Source: Rathayibacter tanaceti
GTDB taxonomy: Bacteria > Actinomycetota > Actinomycetes > Actinomycetales > Microbacteriaceae
DNA: 40,123 bases
Direction: 5' to 3'
NCBI RefSeq assembly: GCF_001634385.1
Contig: NZ_LIIN01000010.1
Span: 1 to 40,123, forward strand
How positions within the stretch are numbered: position 1 is the first letter of the stretch; each line of letters begins with the position of its first letter. Positions 33,412 through 40,123 of this stretch are shown here, piece by piece. The notes below the pieces were generated by a model. It worked only from the letters and a program-made list of their open reading frames with translations, had not been told where the DNA came from and ran no database searches. Position numbers and translations under genes: made by a program.

Positions 33412-33837
33412 ATGCCTGGAGCAAATACCCAGTTCTCCATCGCCGCGCATGTGCTGGCGGCGATAGCGCTGTACGACGGAACGTTCACGTCGGAGCATCT
33501 CGCAGGGAGCGTGAACACGAACCCTGTCTTCGTCAAGAGGATCCTCGTGAAGCTCTCGAAGGCCAACCTGGTGGTTTCACGTGTGGGCAAGTCTGGTGGA
33601 TACGCCTTGGCTCGGCGCCCTGAGATGATCTCGCTCCTTGAGGTCCACTCGGCAGTCACTACTCCGGAGCCGTTCGCCATCCATAGCTATCCCGAGAGGC
33701 AAGACTGTGTCGTGAGTCGCAATATCAAGGATGTCCTGGGGGATCTGCGGTCTGAGGCACAAACGGTTCTCGAGGGCGAGCTGCGGCGGACTTCACTGGC
33801 GGACGTGGTGTCGAAGATCAGAGCGCAATCGATCTAA
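33412..33837 (+). CDS. Rrf2-family transcriptional regulator
   Basis: The 141-residue protein has the Rrf2 winged helix: QFSIAAHVLAAIALYDG, FTSEHLAGSVNTNPVFVKRILVKL (recognition helix) and VSRVGKSGGYALARRPEMIS (wing). It lacks the three-Cys iron-sulfur cluster region of IscR and NsrR; only one cysteine (ERQDCVVS) is present, as in YwnA-like members that sense thiol oxidation or other signals. Copies of one 16-base sequence precede this gene and the next, so it most likely controls both. Confidence 0.85.
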   Translation: MPGANTQFSIAAHVLAAIALYDGTFTSEHLAGSVNTNPVFVKRILVKLSKANLVVSRVGKSGGYALARRPEMISLLEVHSAVTTPEPFAIHSYPERQDCVVSRNIKDVLGDLRSEAQTVLEGELRRTSLADVVSKIRAQSI

Positions 33838-33884
33838 GCCGACCCGACGCCAGCCCTTATCCAGCTATTTTTTAACCATAAAAC

Positions 33885-33900
33885 ATACTTATGTGGTATC
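33885..33900. promoter_or_regulatory. Operator copy 2, upstream of the SDR gene
   Basis: ATACTTATGTGGTATC differs by one base from the copy before the Rrf2 gene. It sits 22 bases before the SDR ATG, in an AT-rich stretch that probably includes the promoter. Confidence 0.7.
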
Positions 33901-33922
33901 TATATCACGAGAGGAACGAACA

Positions 33923-34753
33923 ATGGCGGGAATTAACAGAGGCAGCGGAGCGAAGCGAGGCGGTGAGGCACGCACTGCGGTGCTGATCGGCGTGACCGGA
34001 GGGTTCGGCAATGCGCTGGCGAAGCTCCTCTCGAATGAAGGCTTTAGGCTGGTGCTCGCTGCGAGGAGCGAGAACGATCCCGCAGCACTGACAGGCCGCA
34101 ATGACGGTTCGGCCATCTACGTGCGCGCCGACGTCTCCGATCCGGCGAGCCTCGAAAAGCTGGTGGCCGAGTCGTTTGATCACCTCGGCCGGATTGATGC
34201 GGTGGTGAATCTCGCGGGCGTGTCTCCGCGCAGGGCGATCGACGCGTATACGCCGGCTGACGTCGATTCGCTGCTTTCCATCAACGTGAAGGGGCCGATC
34301 TTCGTGACCCAGGCGTTTCTGCCGGGAATGCTCAAGCAAGCCGGCGGTGGTGTCATCGTGCATCTGGGCGGCGCCATGGACGGCCGGGTCGGGCTCCCGA
34401 TGATGAGCGCGTATGCGGCGACCCGCAGCGCGTTGGCGGGCTACGTGCAAGCCTCGAACCGCGAACTTGCCGGGACCGATGTGTCTCTCTCCTTCTTCGG
34501 ACCTGCGCCCGCGAACACAGAGTCGGAGTCGGCATTCTTCGGCATGTGGGACAAGATGAAGGTCTCGCTCGTCGAGCCCGAGCAAGTCGCTCGAGAAATC
34601 CTCATGACCATCCGCAGTCGACGCACATTGCACGTTATGGGCGGCGGCATGATGCGGATGATGGCGTCCGTCAACGCCATATCACCATCAGCTGCCGATG
34701 CGATCGGTTTGCGGCGATTCGGGAATCTCGTCACGCAGTACAACCCGCGCTGA
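33923..34753 (+). CDS. SDR-family protein with a degenerate active site
   Basis: The 276-residue protein has an SDR fold: AVLIGVTGGFGNALAKLL (cofactor loop), VRADVSDPASLEKL, VVNLAGVSPRRAI and SINVKGPIFVTQAF. In the catalytic block the usual Ser is Gly/Ala (VIVHLGGAMDG) and the YxxxK motif is YAATR, so Lys is Arg. The Tyr remains. It may be non-catalytic or act by an altered mechanism. The ribosome site GAGAGGAA lies about seven bases before the ATG. Control by the upstream Rrf2 protein is indicated by the shared operator. Confidence 0.8.
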   Translation: MAGINRGSGAKRGGEARTAVLIGVTGGFGNALAKLLSNEGFRLVLAARSENDPAALTGRNDGSAIYVRADVSDPASLEKLVAESFDHLGRIDAVVNLAGVSPRRAIDAYTPADVDSLLSINVKGPIFVTQAFLPGMLKQAGGGVIVHLGGAMDGRVGLPMMSAYAATRSALAGYVQASNRELAGTDVSLSFFGPAPANTESESAFFGMWDKMKVSLVEPEQVAREILMTIRSRRTLHVMGGGMMRMMASVNAISPSAADAIGLRRFGNLVTQYNPR

Positions 34754-34759
34754 ATCTCG

Positions 34760-34785
34760 GCCAGGGGCGCGGCTGCGCTCCTGGC
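34760..34785 (+). terminator. Hairpin after the SDR gene
   Basis: GCCAGGGGCGC (34760-34770) pairs with GCGCTCCTGGC (34775-34785) with one G-T pair around GGCT, seven bases after the stop. No T-run follows. The remaining stretch up to the tRNA at 35057 holds no recognisable gene. Confidence 0.6.
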
Positions 34786-35056
34786 TGGCCTCTCCCCGTC
34801 GGAGATACAGCGGAGGACGACGCTCCCCCGCCTCCGCTGGCCGACACCACGGTGGGAGAATAACATTCTGGGTCTCAACCGGCGCGAACGCCAGCGACGT
34901 CAAATTACCCGCCAGCCGCACCGAAGTCAACGTCGTACTCGCCCGCTACGAGACGAGCTGGTACACCGCCGGTGCAGCGACTCGCAGACGCAGGCGCTCG
35001 CCCGGATCCGGTCCAGGGGATCCAGCGCTCCGGAAAGGGTTTTCGTGAGGAAACCG

Positions 35057-35131
35057 TGGTGCCCCTGGAGGGACTCGAACCCCCAACCTGCTCCTTAGGA
35101 CGGAGTCGCTCTTCCATTGAGCTACAGAGGC
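35057..35131 (-). tRNA. tRNA-Arg (anticodon CCU)
   Basis: Read on the minus strand, the 75 bases fold as a cloverleaf: acceptor GCCTCTG pairing with CAGGGGC, D-arm GCTC...GAGC, anticodon stem CTCC/GGAG with loop GTCCTAA (anticodon CCT), T-arm with GGTTCGAGTCC, discriminator A and an encoded CCA. It reads the rare Arg codon AGG. Its 3' end faces the accessory region, a common arrangement for integrated elements. Confidence 0.92.
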
Positions 35132-35284
35132 TGGCGGAGCCAGTGTACCCGCCGCATCCCGCCGCCCGCGAAGCGCGCCCCGGCCATCGCGCTGACCTCG
35201 CCCCACTTGACGCCGAGCCCGCTCAGCCTGCATGGTTAGTTGCCGAACCAATGAACCACACAACCGGTACCGGAAGGAGCCCGC

Positions 35285-35641
35285 GTGGACGACTCCCGCC
35301 CGCTCTTCCTCCAGATCGCCGAGCAGCTCGAGAACGAGATCATCGCCGGGGCTCTGCCGGAGGAGTCACAGGTCCCGTCGTCGAACGAGTTCGCTGCGTT
35401 CCACCGCATCAATCCGGCCACTGCCGGCAAGGGCGTGAACCTCCTCGTCGACGACGGGGTGCTCTACAAGAAGAGAGGGATCGGCATGTTCGTCGCCGAG
35501 GGAGCGCGCAGCCGGCTGGTCGAGAAGCGCCGCACGCAGTTCCGCGACCAGTTCGTCGCTCCACTGCTCGCCGAGGCCGCCAAGCTCGGCCTCAGCACCG
35601 AGCAGCTCGCCGACATGATCAGAGAAGGAGGATCGCGATGA
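35285..35641 (+). CDS. GntR-family (YtrA subfamily) regulator
   Basis: The 118-residue protein has the short YtrA form: PLFLQIAEQLENEIIAGALP, SQVPSSNEFAAFHRINPATAGKGV (winged helix-turn-helix), LVDDGVLYKKRGIGMFVAEGA (wing), and a short helical tail. The GTG start has GGAAGGAG six bases upstream. YtrA regulators repress the ABC transporter operon in which they are encoded; here the ABC ATPase overlaps by ATGA. An imperfect repeat TGGTT/AACCA at 35233-35250 is a possible operator. Confidence 0.85.
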   Translation: MDDSRPLFLQIAEQLENEIIAGALPEESQVPSSNEFAAFHRINPATAGKGVNLLVDDGVLYKKRGIGMFVAEGARSRLVEKRRTQFRDQFVAPLLAEAAKLGLSTEQLADMIREGGSR

Positions 35642-36123
35642 GCGCGGTCATCGAGGTCCACGACCTCAGCAAGCACTACGGCCGGATGCGCGCCGTCGAC
35701 GGCGTCGGCTTAGCGCTGGAGGAGAACCGGATCCACGGGCTCCTCGGCCGCAACGGCGCGGGCAAGACGACGCTGATGTCGCTGCTCACCGGCCAGGAGT
35801 TCGCCAACTCGGGCGAGATCCGCGTCTTCGGGCAGTCGCCGGTCGAGAACGCCGCCGTCCTCTCCCGCACCTGCTTCATCAAGGAGAGCCAGAAGTACCC
35901 GGACGACTTCACGGTGAAGCACGTGCTGCGCAGCGCCCCCTGGTTCTTCGACGGCTGGGACGAGGCGTTCGCCCGAGGGCTCGTCGAGGACTTCCGCCTC
36001 CCTGTCGACCGCAAGATCAAGAAGCTCTCACGCGGACAGCTCTCGGTGATCGGAGTGATCGTCGGTCTCGCCTCCCGCGCCCCGCGATCCTCCGCCGGGC
36101 GACCCCGCGCAGCTGAGGAGTGA
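35638..36123 (+). pseudogene. ABC transporter ATPase, truncated before Walker B
   Basis: The 161-residue frame has the start VIEVHDLSKHYGRMRAVDGV, Walker A (LLGRNGAGKTTLMSLL) and the signature region ([21 protein letters not shown]) but then turns to [11 protein letters not shown] and stops. Walker B, the H-loop and the permease gene are missing; the phosphoketolase gene begins 76 bases later. No alternative frame continues the family. The 3' part of the operon was apparently deleted. The product cannot hydrolyse ATP normally. Confidence 0.8.
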
Positions 36124-36199
36124 ACCGGGAGGCGGAACCACCCCGGCCGAGCATCGCAAGGCCCTTCCGCCCCGGTCGTCCAGCTGCGAGCGTGGCCCC

Positions 36200-38674
36200 A
36201 TGGCCGACTCCCCCGCCCCGTCCCTCCTGCCCGTCCCCGAGCACAGCTGGGTCGCGAGGCCCGCCGACGCCGAGCTGACCCAGGACACGCTCGACACGGT
36301 CGACGCCTGGTGGCGCGCCGCGAACTACCTCGCCGTCGGGCAGATCTACCTGCTGGCCAACCCGCTCCTGAAGACCCCGCTGAGCCGCGAGGACATCAAG
36401 CCCCGCCTCCTCGGCCACTGGGGCACGACCCCCGGGCTCAACCTGATCTACGCGCACCTCAACCGCGTGATCCGCGAGCGCCTTCAGCCGACCCTCTACG
36501 TCACCGGCCCCGGACACGGCGGTCCCGGCATGGTCGCCAACGCCTACCTCGACGGGACCTACAGCGAGATCTACTCGCACATCGACGAGTCGGAGGAGGG
36601 ACTGCGCCGACTGTTCCGCCAGTTCAGCTTCCCGGGCGGCATCCCGAGCCACGCCGCTCCCGAGACCCCCGGCAGCATCCACGAGGGCGGCGAGCTCGGC
36701 TATGCGCTCAGCCATGCCTACGGCGCCGCCTTCGACAACCCGGACCTCCTGGTCGCCGCGGTCATCGGCGACGGCGAGGCCGAGACGGGACCGCTGGCCA
36801 CCAGCTGGCACTCGAACAAGTTCCTGAACCCGCTCAACGACGGAGTGGTCCTGCCGATCCTGCACCTCAACGGCTGGAAGATCGCGAACCCGACCATCCT
36901 GGCCCGCATCCCGCAGGAGGAACTCGAGAGCCTGCTCCGCGGCTACGGCCACGAGCCGTTCCTCGTCGAGGGCGGTTTCGACGGCGAGGACCCGATGCGC
37001 GTGCACGAGCGGTTCGCCGACGTCCTCGACACCGTGCTCGACCGCATCGCCGCGATCAAAGAGCGCGCGGCAGCGGGCGATCTCAGCCGCCAGGCCTGGC
37101 CCATGATCATCCTGAAGACCCCGAAGGGCTGGACCTGCCCGACGGAGATCGACGGCGCACAGGTGGAGGGCACCTACCGCGCCCACCAGGTGCCGCTGCC
37201 CAACGCCCGCGACACGGAGGCGCACACCCGCCTCCTCGAGGACTGGATGCGCTCCTACCGCCCCGAGGAGCTGTTCACCGAGGACGGCGGAATCGTCGCC
37301 GGCGTCCGGTCCCTCGCGCCCGACGGCGAGCTGCGGATGAGCGCCACGCCGCACGCGAACGGCGGCCTGCTGCGGCAGACGCTCGACCTCCCCGACTTCC
37401 GCCGCTACGAGGTGGTCGTCGAGCAGCCGGGCGGCACGGTCGCCGAGGCGACCAAGGTGCTGGGCGAGTGGCTCGCCGACGTCATCCGAGCCAACCCGAC
37501 CGACTTCCGTCTCTTCGGGCCTGACGAGGTCGCGAGCAACCGCCTGCAGTCGGTCTACGCCGCCACCGACAAGCAGTGGTCGGCCGAGCTCAGCCCGCTC
37601 GACGACCACCTCGCACGCGCCGGCCGGGTGATGGAGGTGCTCTCTGAGCACCAGTGCCAGGGCTGGCTGGAGGGCTACCTCCTCACCGGCCGCCACGGGG
37701 TGTTCACCTGCTATGAGGCGTTCATCCACATCATCGACTCGATGGTGAACCAGCACGCGAAGTGGCTCGACGGCTCCCGCGACATCGAGTGGCGCCGTCC
37801 GATCGCGAGCCTCAACTACCTGCTCTCGAGCCACGTCTGGCGTCAGGACCACAACGGCTTCAGCCACCAGGACCCGGGCTTCATCGACCACGTGGTCAAC
37901 AAGAAGCCGGAGGTGGTCCGCGTCTACCTGCCCTTCGACGCGAACACACTCCTCTCGACCTACGACCACTGCCTCCGCAGCGTCGACTACGTCAACGTCG
38001 TCGTCGCGGGCAAGCAGCCCTCGCCCCAGTGGCTGACGATGGCGGAGGCGGTCACCCACTGCACTCGCGGCCTCGGCATCCTGGAGTGGGCGAGCAGCGA
38101 ACGGCCCGGCGAGTCTCCGGACGTCGTGCTCGCCTGCGCGGGTGATGTGCCGACCCTCGAGACCCTCGCCGCGGTGAGCATCCTGCGCGAGAAGCTGCCG
38201 GACCTCGCGATCCGCACCGTCAACGTCGTCGACCTCATGCGGTTGATGTCCGAGTCGGAGCACCCGCACGGGCTCTCGGACAACGAGTTCGACGCGATCT
38301 TCACGCCGGACCGCCCGATCGTGTTCGCCTATCACGGCTATCCGTGGCTGATCCACCGACTGACCTACAAGCGTGCCGGCCACGGCAACCTGCACGTGCG
38401 CGGCTACAAGGAGAACGGGACGACCACCACTCCGTTCGACATGGTGATGCTCAACGACCTCGACCGCTATTCGCTCGTGATCGACGTCATCGATCGCACC
38501 CCCGGCCTCGGTTCCCGTGCCGCGGGCCTCCGCCAGGAGATGCAGGACGCCCGCATCCGAGCCAGGGCCTACACCCGCGAGCACGGCGAAGACATCCCCG
38601 AGGTCGCGAACTGGGCCTGGTCCGGTGAGCGCTCCGGCAACGCGAGCGCCAGCACCGGCGCTGACAACGAGTGA
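36200..38674 (+). CDS. xfp: Phosphoketolase (xylulose-5-phosphate/fructose-6-phosphate)
   Basis: The 824-residue protein matches the family length. It has [35 protein letters not shown], phosphoketolase signature 1 (EGGELGY), signature 2 ([19 protein letters not shown], the thiamine diphosphate site) and the C-terminal domain with [18 protein letters not shown] and [13 protein letters not shown]. The enzyme splits xylulose-5-P (and fructose-6-P) with phosphate to acetyl-phosphate and an aldose phosphate, using thiamine diphosphate and Mg2+. The ATG at 36200 has no strong ribosome site. It stands alone in its transcription unit. Confidence 0.95.
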   Translation: MADSPAPSLLPVPEHSWVARPADAELTQDTLDTVDAWWRAANYLAVGQIYLLANPLLKTPLSREDIKPRLLGHWGTTPGLNLIYAHLNRVIRERLQPTLYVTGPGHGGPGMVANAYLDGTYSEIYSHIDESEEGLRRLFRQFSFPGGIPSHAAPETPGSIHEGGELGYALSHAYGAAFDNPDLLVAAVIGDGEAETGPLATSWHSNKFLNPLNDGVVLPILHLNGWKIANPTILARIPQEELESLLRGYGHEPFLVEGGFDGEDPMRVHERFADVLDTVLDRIAAIKERAAAGDLSRQAWPMIILKTPKGWTCPTEIDGAQVEGTYRAHQVPLPNARDTEAHTRLLEDWMRSYRPEELFTEDGGIVAGVRSLAPDGELRMSATPHANGGLLRQTLDLPDFRRYEVVVEQPGGTVAEATKVLGEWLADVIRANPTDFRLFGPDEVASNRLQSVYAATDKQWSAELSPLDDHLARAGRVMEVLSEHQCQGWLEGYLLTGRHGVFTCYEAFIHIIDSMVNQHAKWLDGSRDIEWRRPIASLNYLLSSHVWRQDHNGFSHQDPGFIDHVVNKKPEVVRVYLPFDANTLLSTYDHCLRSVDYVNVVVAGKQPSPQWLTMAEAVTHCTRGLGILEWASSERPGESPDVVLACAGDVPTLETLAAVSILREKLPDLAIRTVNVVDLMRLMSESEHPHGLSDNEFDAIFTPDRPIVFAYHGYPWLIHRLTYKRAGHGNLHVRGYKENGTTTTPFDMVMLNDLDRYSLVIDVIDRTPGLGSRAAGLRQEMQDARIRARAYTREHGEDIPEVANWAWSGERSGNASASTGADNE

Positions 38675-38708
38675 CACGGCGCGAGGGGCGGCCTCGGCAG
38701 CGTTGTCG

Positions 38709-39206
38709 TCAGGCCGCGGGGGCGAGGTAGTCGTCCCAGTCGGGGATCGTCCGCTCCGCGCCGCGCACGAGCCAGGAGCCGGCGCGCGGCATCCGGGGGA
38801 CGGTGCGCAGGCGCCAGCCCATCTCCTGCGGCGTCCGATCGCTCTTGAGGTTGTTGCAGCGCTGGCAGCAGGCGACGAGGTTCTCCCAGGTGTCGCGGCC
38901 ACCGCGCGACTTCGGCTGGATGTGGTCGATCGTCGCCGCGTGCTGTCCGCAGTACCCGCAGCGGTGGTTGTCGCGTCGCAGAACTCCCCGGCGCGAGACC
39001 GGCACCTTGCGGCCGTTCGGGATGCGGACGTACCGGGTCAGGACGATCACCGACGGACGCACGTAGTCGCCCTGCGCGCCGTGCACCGGATTGCCCTCGT
39101 CAGCGGCGATGACGGTCGCCTTCTCGGTCATCAGCAGGACCAGTGCCCGCTTGAACGAGACGACGGCGAGCGGCTCGTAGCCGGCGTTGAGAACCAGGGT
39201 GCGCAT
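38709..39206 (-). CDS. HNH endonuclease
   Basis: The 165-residue protein starts MRTLVLNAGYEPLAVVSFKR and has the HNH site CGYCGQHAATIDHIQPKSRG, ENLVACCQRCNNLKSDRTPQ, with CxxC pairs for a structural zinc. This form (about 165 residues, beginning VLNAxYEPL) is widely conserved in Actinobacteria as a chromosomal gene of unknown biological role. The start has CGGAGGT directly upstream and overlaps the stop of a possible small upstream gene (TGATG). Confidence 0.9.
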   Translation of the reverse strand: MRTLVLNAGYEPLAVVSFKRALVLLMTEKATVIAADEGNPVHGAQGDYVRPSVIVLTRYVRIPNGRKVPVSRRGVLRRDNHRCGYCGQHAATIDHIQPKSRGGRDTWENLVACCQRCNNLKSDRTPQEMGWRLRTVPRMPRAGSWLVRGAERTIPDWDDYLAPAA

Positions 39207-39442
39207 CAGTGACCTCCGTGCTGTCGCACGCCGTCCCGCGGAGTCGTCGCGACCACGAGCGAGGGCGCCGTCGCGAGGACGGCGCCCTGGGAGGCCACGG
39301 CGCAGCGCCGCGTGATGGCGTGGGTCCGTATCCGCGTGTCGGAGGAGTGCACCGCCGCGGCGAGGACCCGCGCGCGTACCGACTCGGCCGGCCGCACGCG
39401 CGAGCGCGTCCCCACGCTGTGGCGCCCGCTCCGCTCGGCCAT
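39206..39442 (-). CDS. Possible small gene upstream of the HNH gene
   Basis: The 78-codon frame has very high third-position GC, like real genes of this genome, and its stop overlaps the HNH start (TGATG), which suggests coupling. The protein is basic with no recognised domain (VRARVLAAAVHSSDTRIRTH, then ATAPSLVVATTP). Because all frames are GC-rich here, the call is uncertain. Confidence 0.35.
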   Translation of the reverse strand: MAERSGRHSVGTRSRVRPAESVRARVLAAAVHSSDTRIRTHAITRRCAVASQGAVLATAPSLVVATTPRDGVRQHGGH

Positions 39443-39569
39443 TCCGGCACTCCGTCCCTCGACGAATACGTCCGCTCGTCACGTGAGCGGACTGAGGATC
39501 AGGTTAACCCTTCGTGCCCCGAACGCCAGCGGTCCGGCCGGATTCGTCACACGTCGTTCACGTACACCA

Positions 39570-39613
39570 ATGACGAGAGCCCGCCCCTCGGTGAAGGGGC
39601 GGGCTCTCGTCAT
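39570..39613. terminator. Perfect 19-bp hairpin after the NlpC/P60 gene
   Basis: Arms 39570-39588 and 39595-39613 are fully complementary around a 6-base loop. The hairpin starts 12 bases after the stop of the minus-strand hydrolase gene. There is no T-run. Confidence 0.8.
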
Positions 39614-39624
39614 CGGCGGGTCGA

Positions 39625-40123
39625 TCAGCCGTTGATGCGCACGATCCGGTAGTCGGAGGTCCACAGGGGTTGGACGCGGACGCTCGCGCCCTCGTACGGC
39701 GCGTGCAGGATGTTGTCGTTGCCGGCGTAGAAGCGTCGTGGCCGTCCATGATGACGAGATCGCCGGGCTGCGCATCGGCGAGCGAGACCGGGGTGCCCAT
39801 GGCGCCCTGGCCCGCAGCCGAGTGCGGCATGGAGATGCCGTACTGGGCGAAGACATACATCACGAAGCCGGAGCAGTCGAAGCCGCTCGGGTCCGCGCCA
39901 CCGAAGACGTAGGGGACGCCCTGGTACTGCATCGCCGTGGCGAACACGGACGAGAGGCTGTATCCGGTGGTCGGCGGGGCCGCGGCGATCTCAGGCGCGG
40001 AAGCGCCGGAGTAGGAGTTGAACTCCTCGGCGGTCTCGGCGCGCGCCTGGGCGACGTCGGTGGTGTCGGCGACCGGCTCGGCCACCGGCTCCGGAGCGGC
40101 GACCGGCTCAGGAGCGGGCGGCG
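39625..40123 (-). CDS. NlpC/P60 peptidoglycan hydrolase, C-terminal part (partial, frame change near 39735)
   Basis: The gene is open to the window end. It has a Pro/Ala-rich linker (PVAEPVADTTDVAQ), then the NlpC/P60 domain: YQGVPYVFGGADPSGFDCSG with the catalytic Cys, MPHSAAGQGAMG, and AQPGDLVIMDGH with the likely catalytic His. After that the frame as written leaves the family; one added base near 39729-39745 gives FYAGNDNILHAPYEGASVRV and a natural stop at 39625. Such enzymes cleave the D-Glu to diamino acid bond in cell-wall peptides and act outside the cell. Confidence 0.82.

Noticed and set aside
34754-35056. Possible integrase or gene relic next to the tRNA
   Set aside because: No frame shows integrase motifs or any recognisable domain; only the hairpin at 34760-34785 is supported.
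36017-38902. A 961-codon open frame on the minus strand opposite the phosphoketolase gene
   Set aside because: It is a GC-driven antisense frame, rich in Arg, Asp, Val and Gly with no domain pattern, while the plus strand encodes a complete phosphoketolase.
1-40123. CRISPR array or rRNA genes
   Set aside because: No regularly spaced repeat series and no rRNA-like conserved stretches were seen.

Overview
The window is high-GC DNA with Actinobacterial features: GTG/TTG starts, SbnA/SbnB-type diaminopropionate genes, a phosphoketolase, DUF2255 and DUF4287 proteins, a Tat-exported protein and strong hairpins without U-tracts. The style of the small membrane proteins, the HNH endonuclease and the NlpC/P60 hydrolase suggests Microbacteriaceae (Rathayibacter/Curtobacterium-like). 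That placement is an inference from protein style, not from a marker gene.

Region 1 (1-9.6 kb) is mostly ordinary chromosome: the end of a flavin monooxygenase, a secreted pectate-lyase-like protein, DUF4287, GNAT, MarR, DUF429, small membrane proteins, a relic of an NTP pyrophosphohydrolase, a frame-disrupted AraC regulator and a Tat-exported protein.

Region 2 (9.6-23.3 kb) is a compact biosynthetic cluster without NRPS or PKS megaenzymes. One minus-strand operon (14384 to 9625) encodes a free acyl carrier protein, an SDR, an acyl-AMP ligase, a NeuD-like hexapeptide acyltransferase and a FAD-dependent halogenase. A second minus-strand operon (20049 to 15200) encodes a GNAT protein, a FeeM-like N-acyl amino acid synthase, SbnA and SbnB (2,3-diaminopropionate synthesis) and a LysE-type exporter. 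A 4'-phosphopantetheinyl transferase lies between them. A CPA2 antiporter and a CPS1/PM20D1-like M20 peptidase follow on the plus strand. Taken together they suggest a carrier-protein pathway to a halogenated N-acyl-diaminopropionate-type metabolite. This is the best candidate for an undescribed system here.

Region 3 (23.6-35 kb) is accessory DNA with lower GC in places. It holds a secreted precursor with a 50-residue Gly/Ala-rich two-Cys C-terminus and a two-helix partner gene (a candidate bacteriocin and immunity pair), an IS256-family element with a nonsense codon that truncates an XRE regulator, an intact-ended IS3-family element that splits a small gene, an IS3 transposase relic, and small redox/regulatory cassettes (NmrA-like plus MBL with a TetR and palindromic operator; Rrf2 plus SDR with two matching operators). 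It ends at a tRNA-Arg(CCU).

Region 4 (35-40.1 kb) has a GntR regulator coupled to an ABC ATPase that stops before Walker B, a phosphoketolase, an HNH endonuclease and the end of an NlpC/P60 hydrolase.

Six genes (AraC, PPTase, FeeM-like, GNAT, IS3 orfA, NlpC/P60) each show a frame change that one inserted base would repair. This common direction points to single-base deletion errors in the sequence as much as to real mutations.
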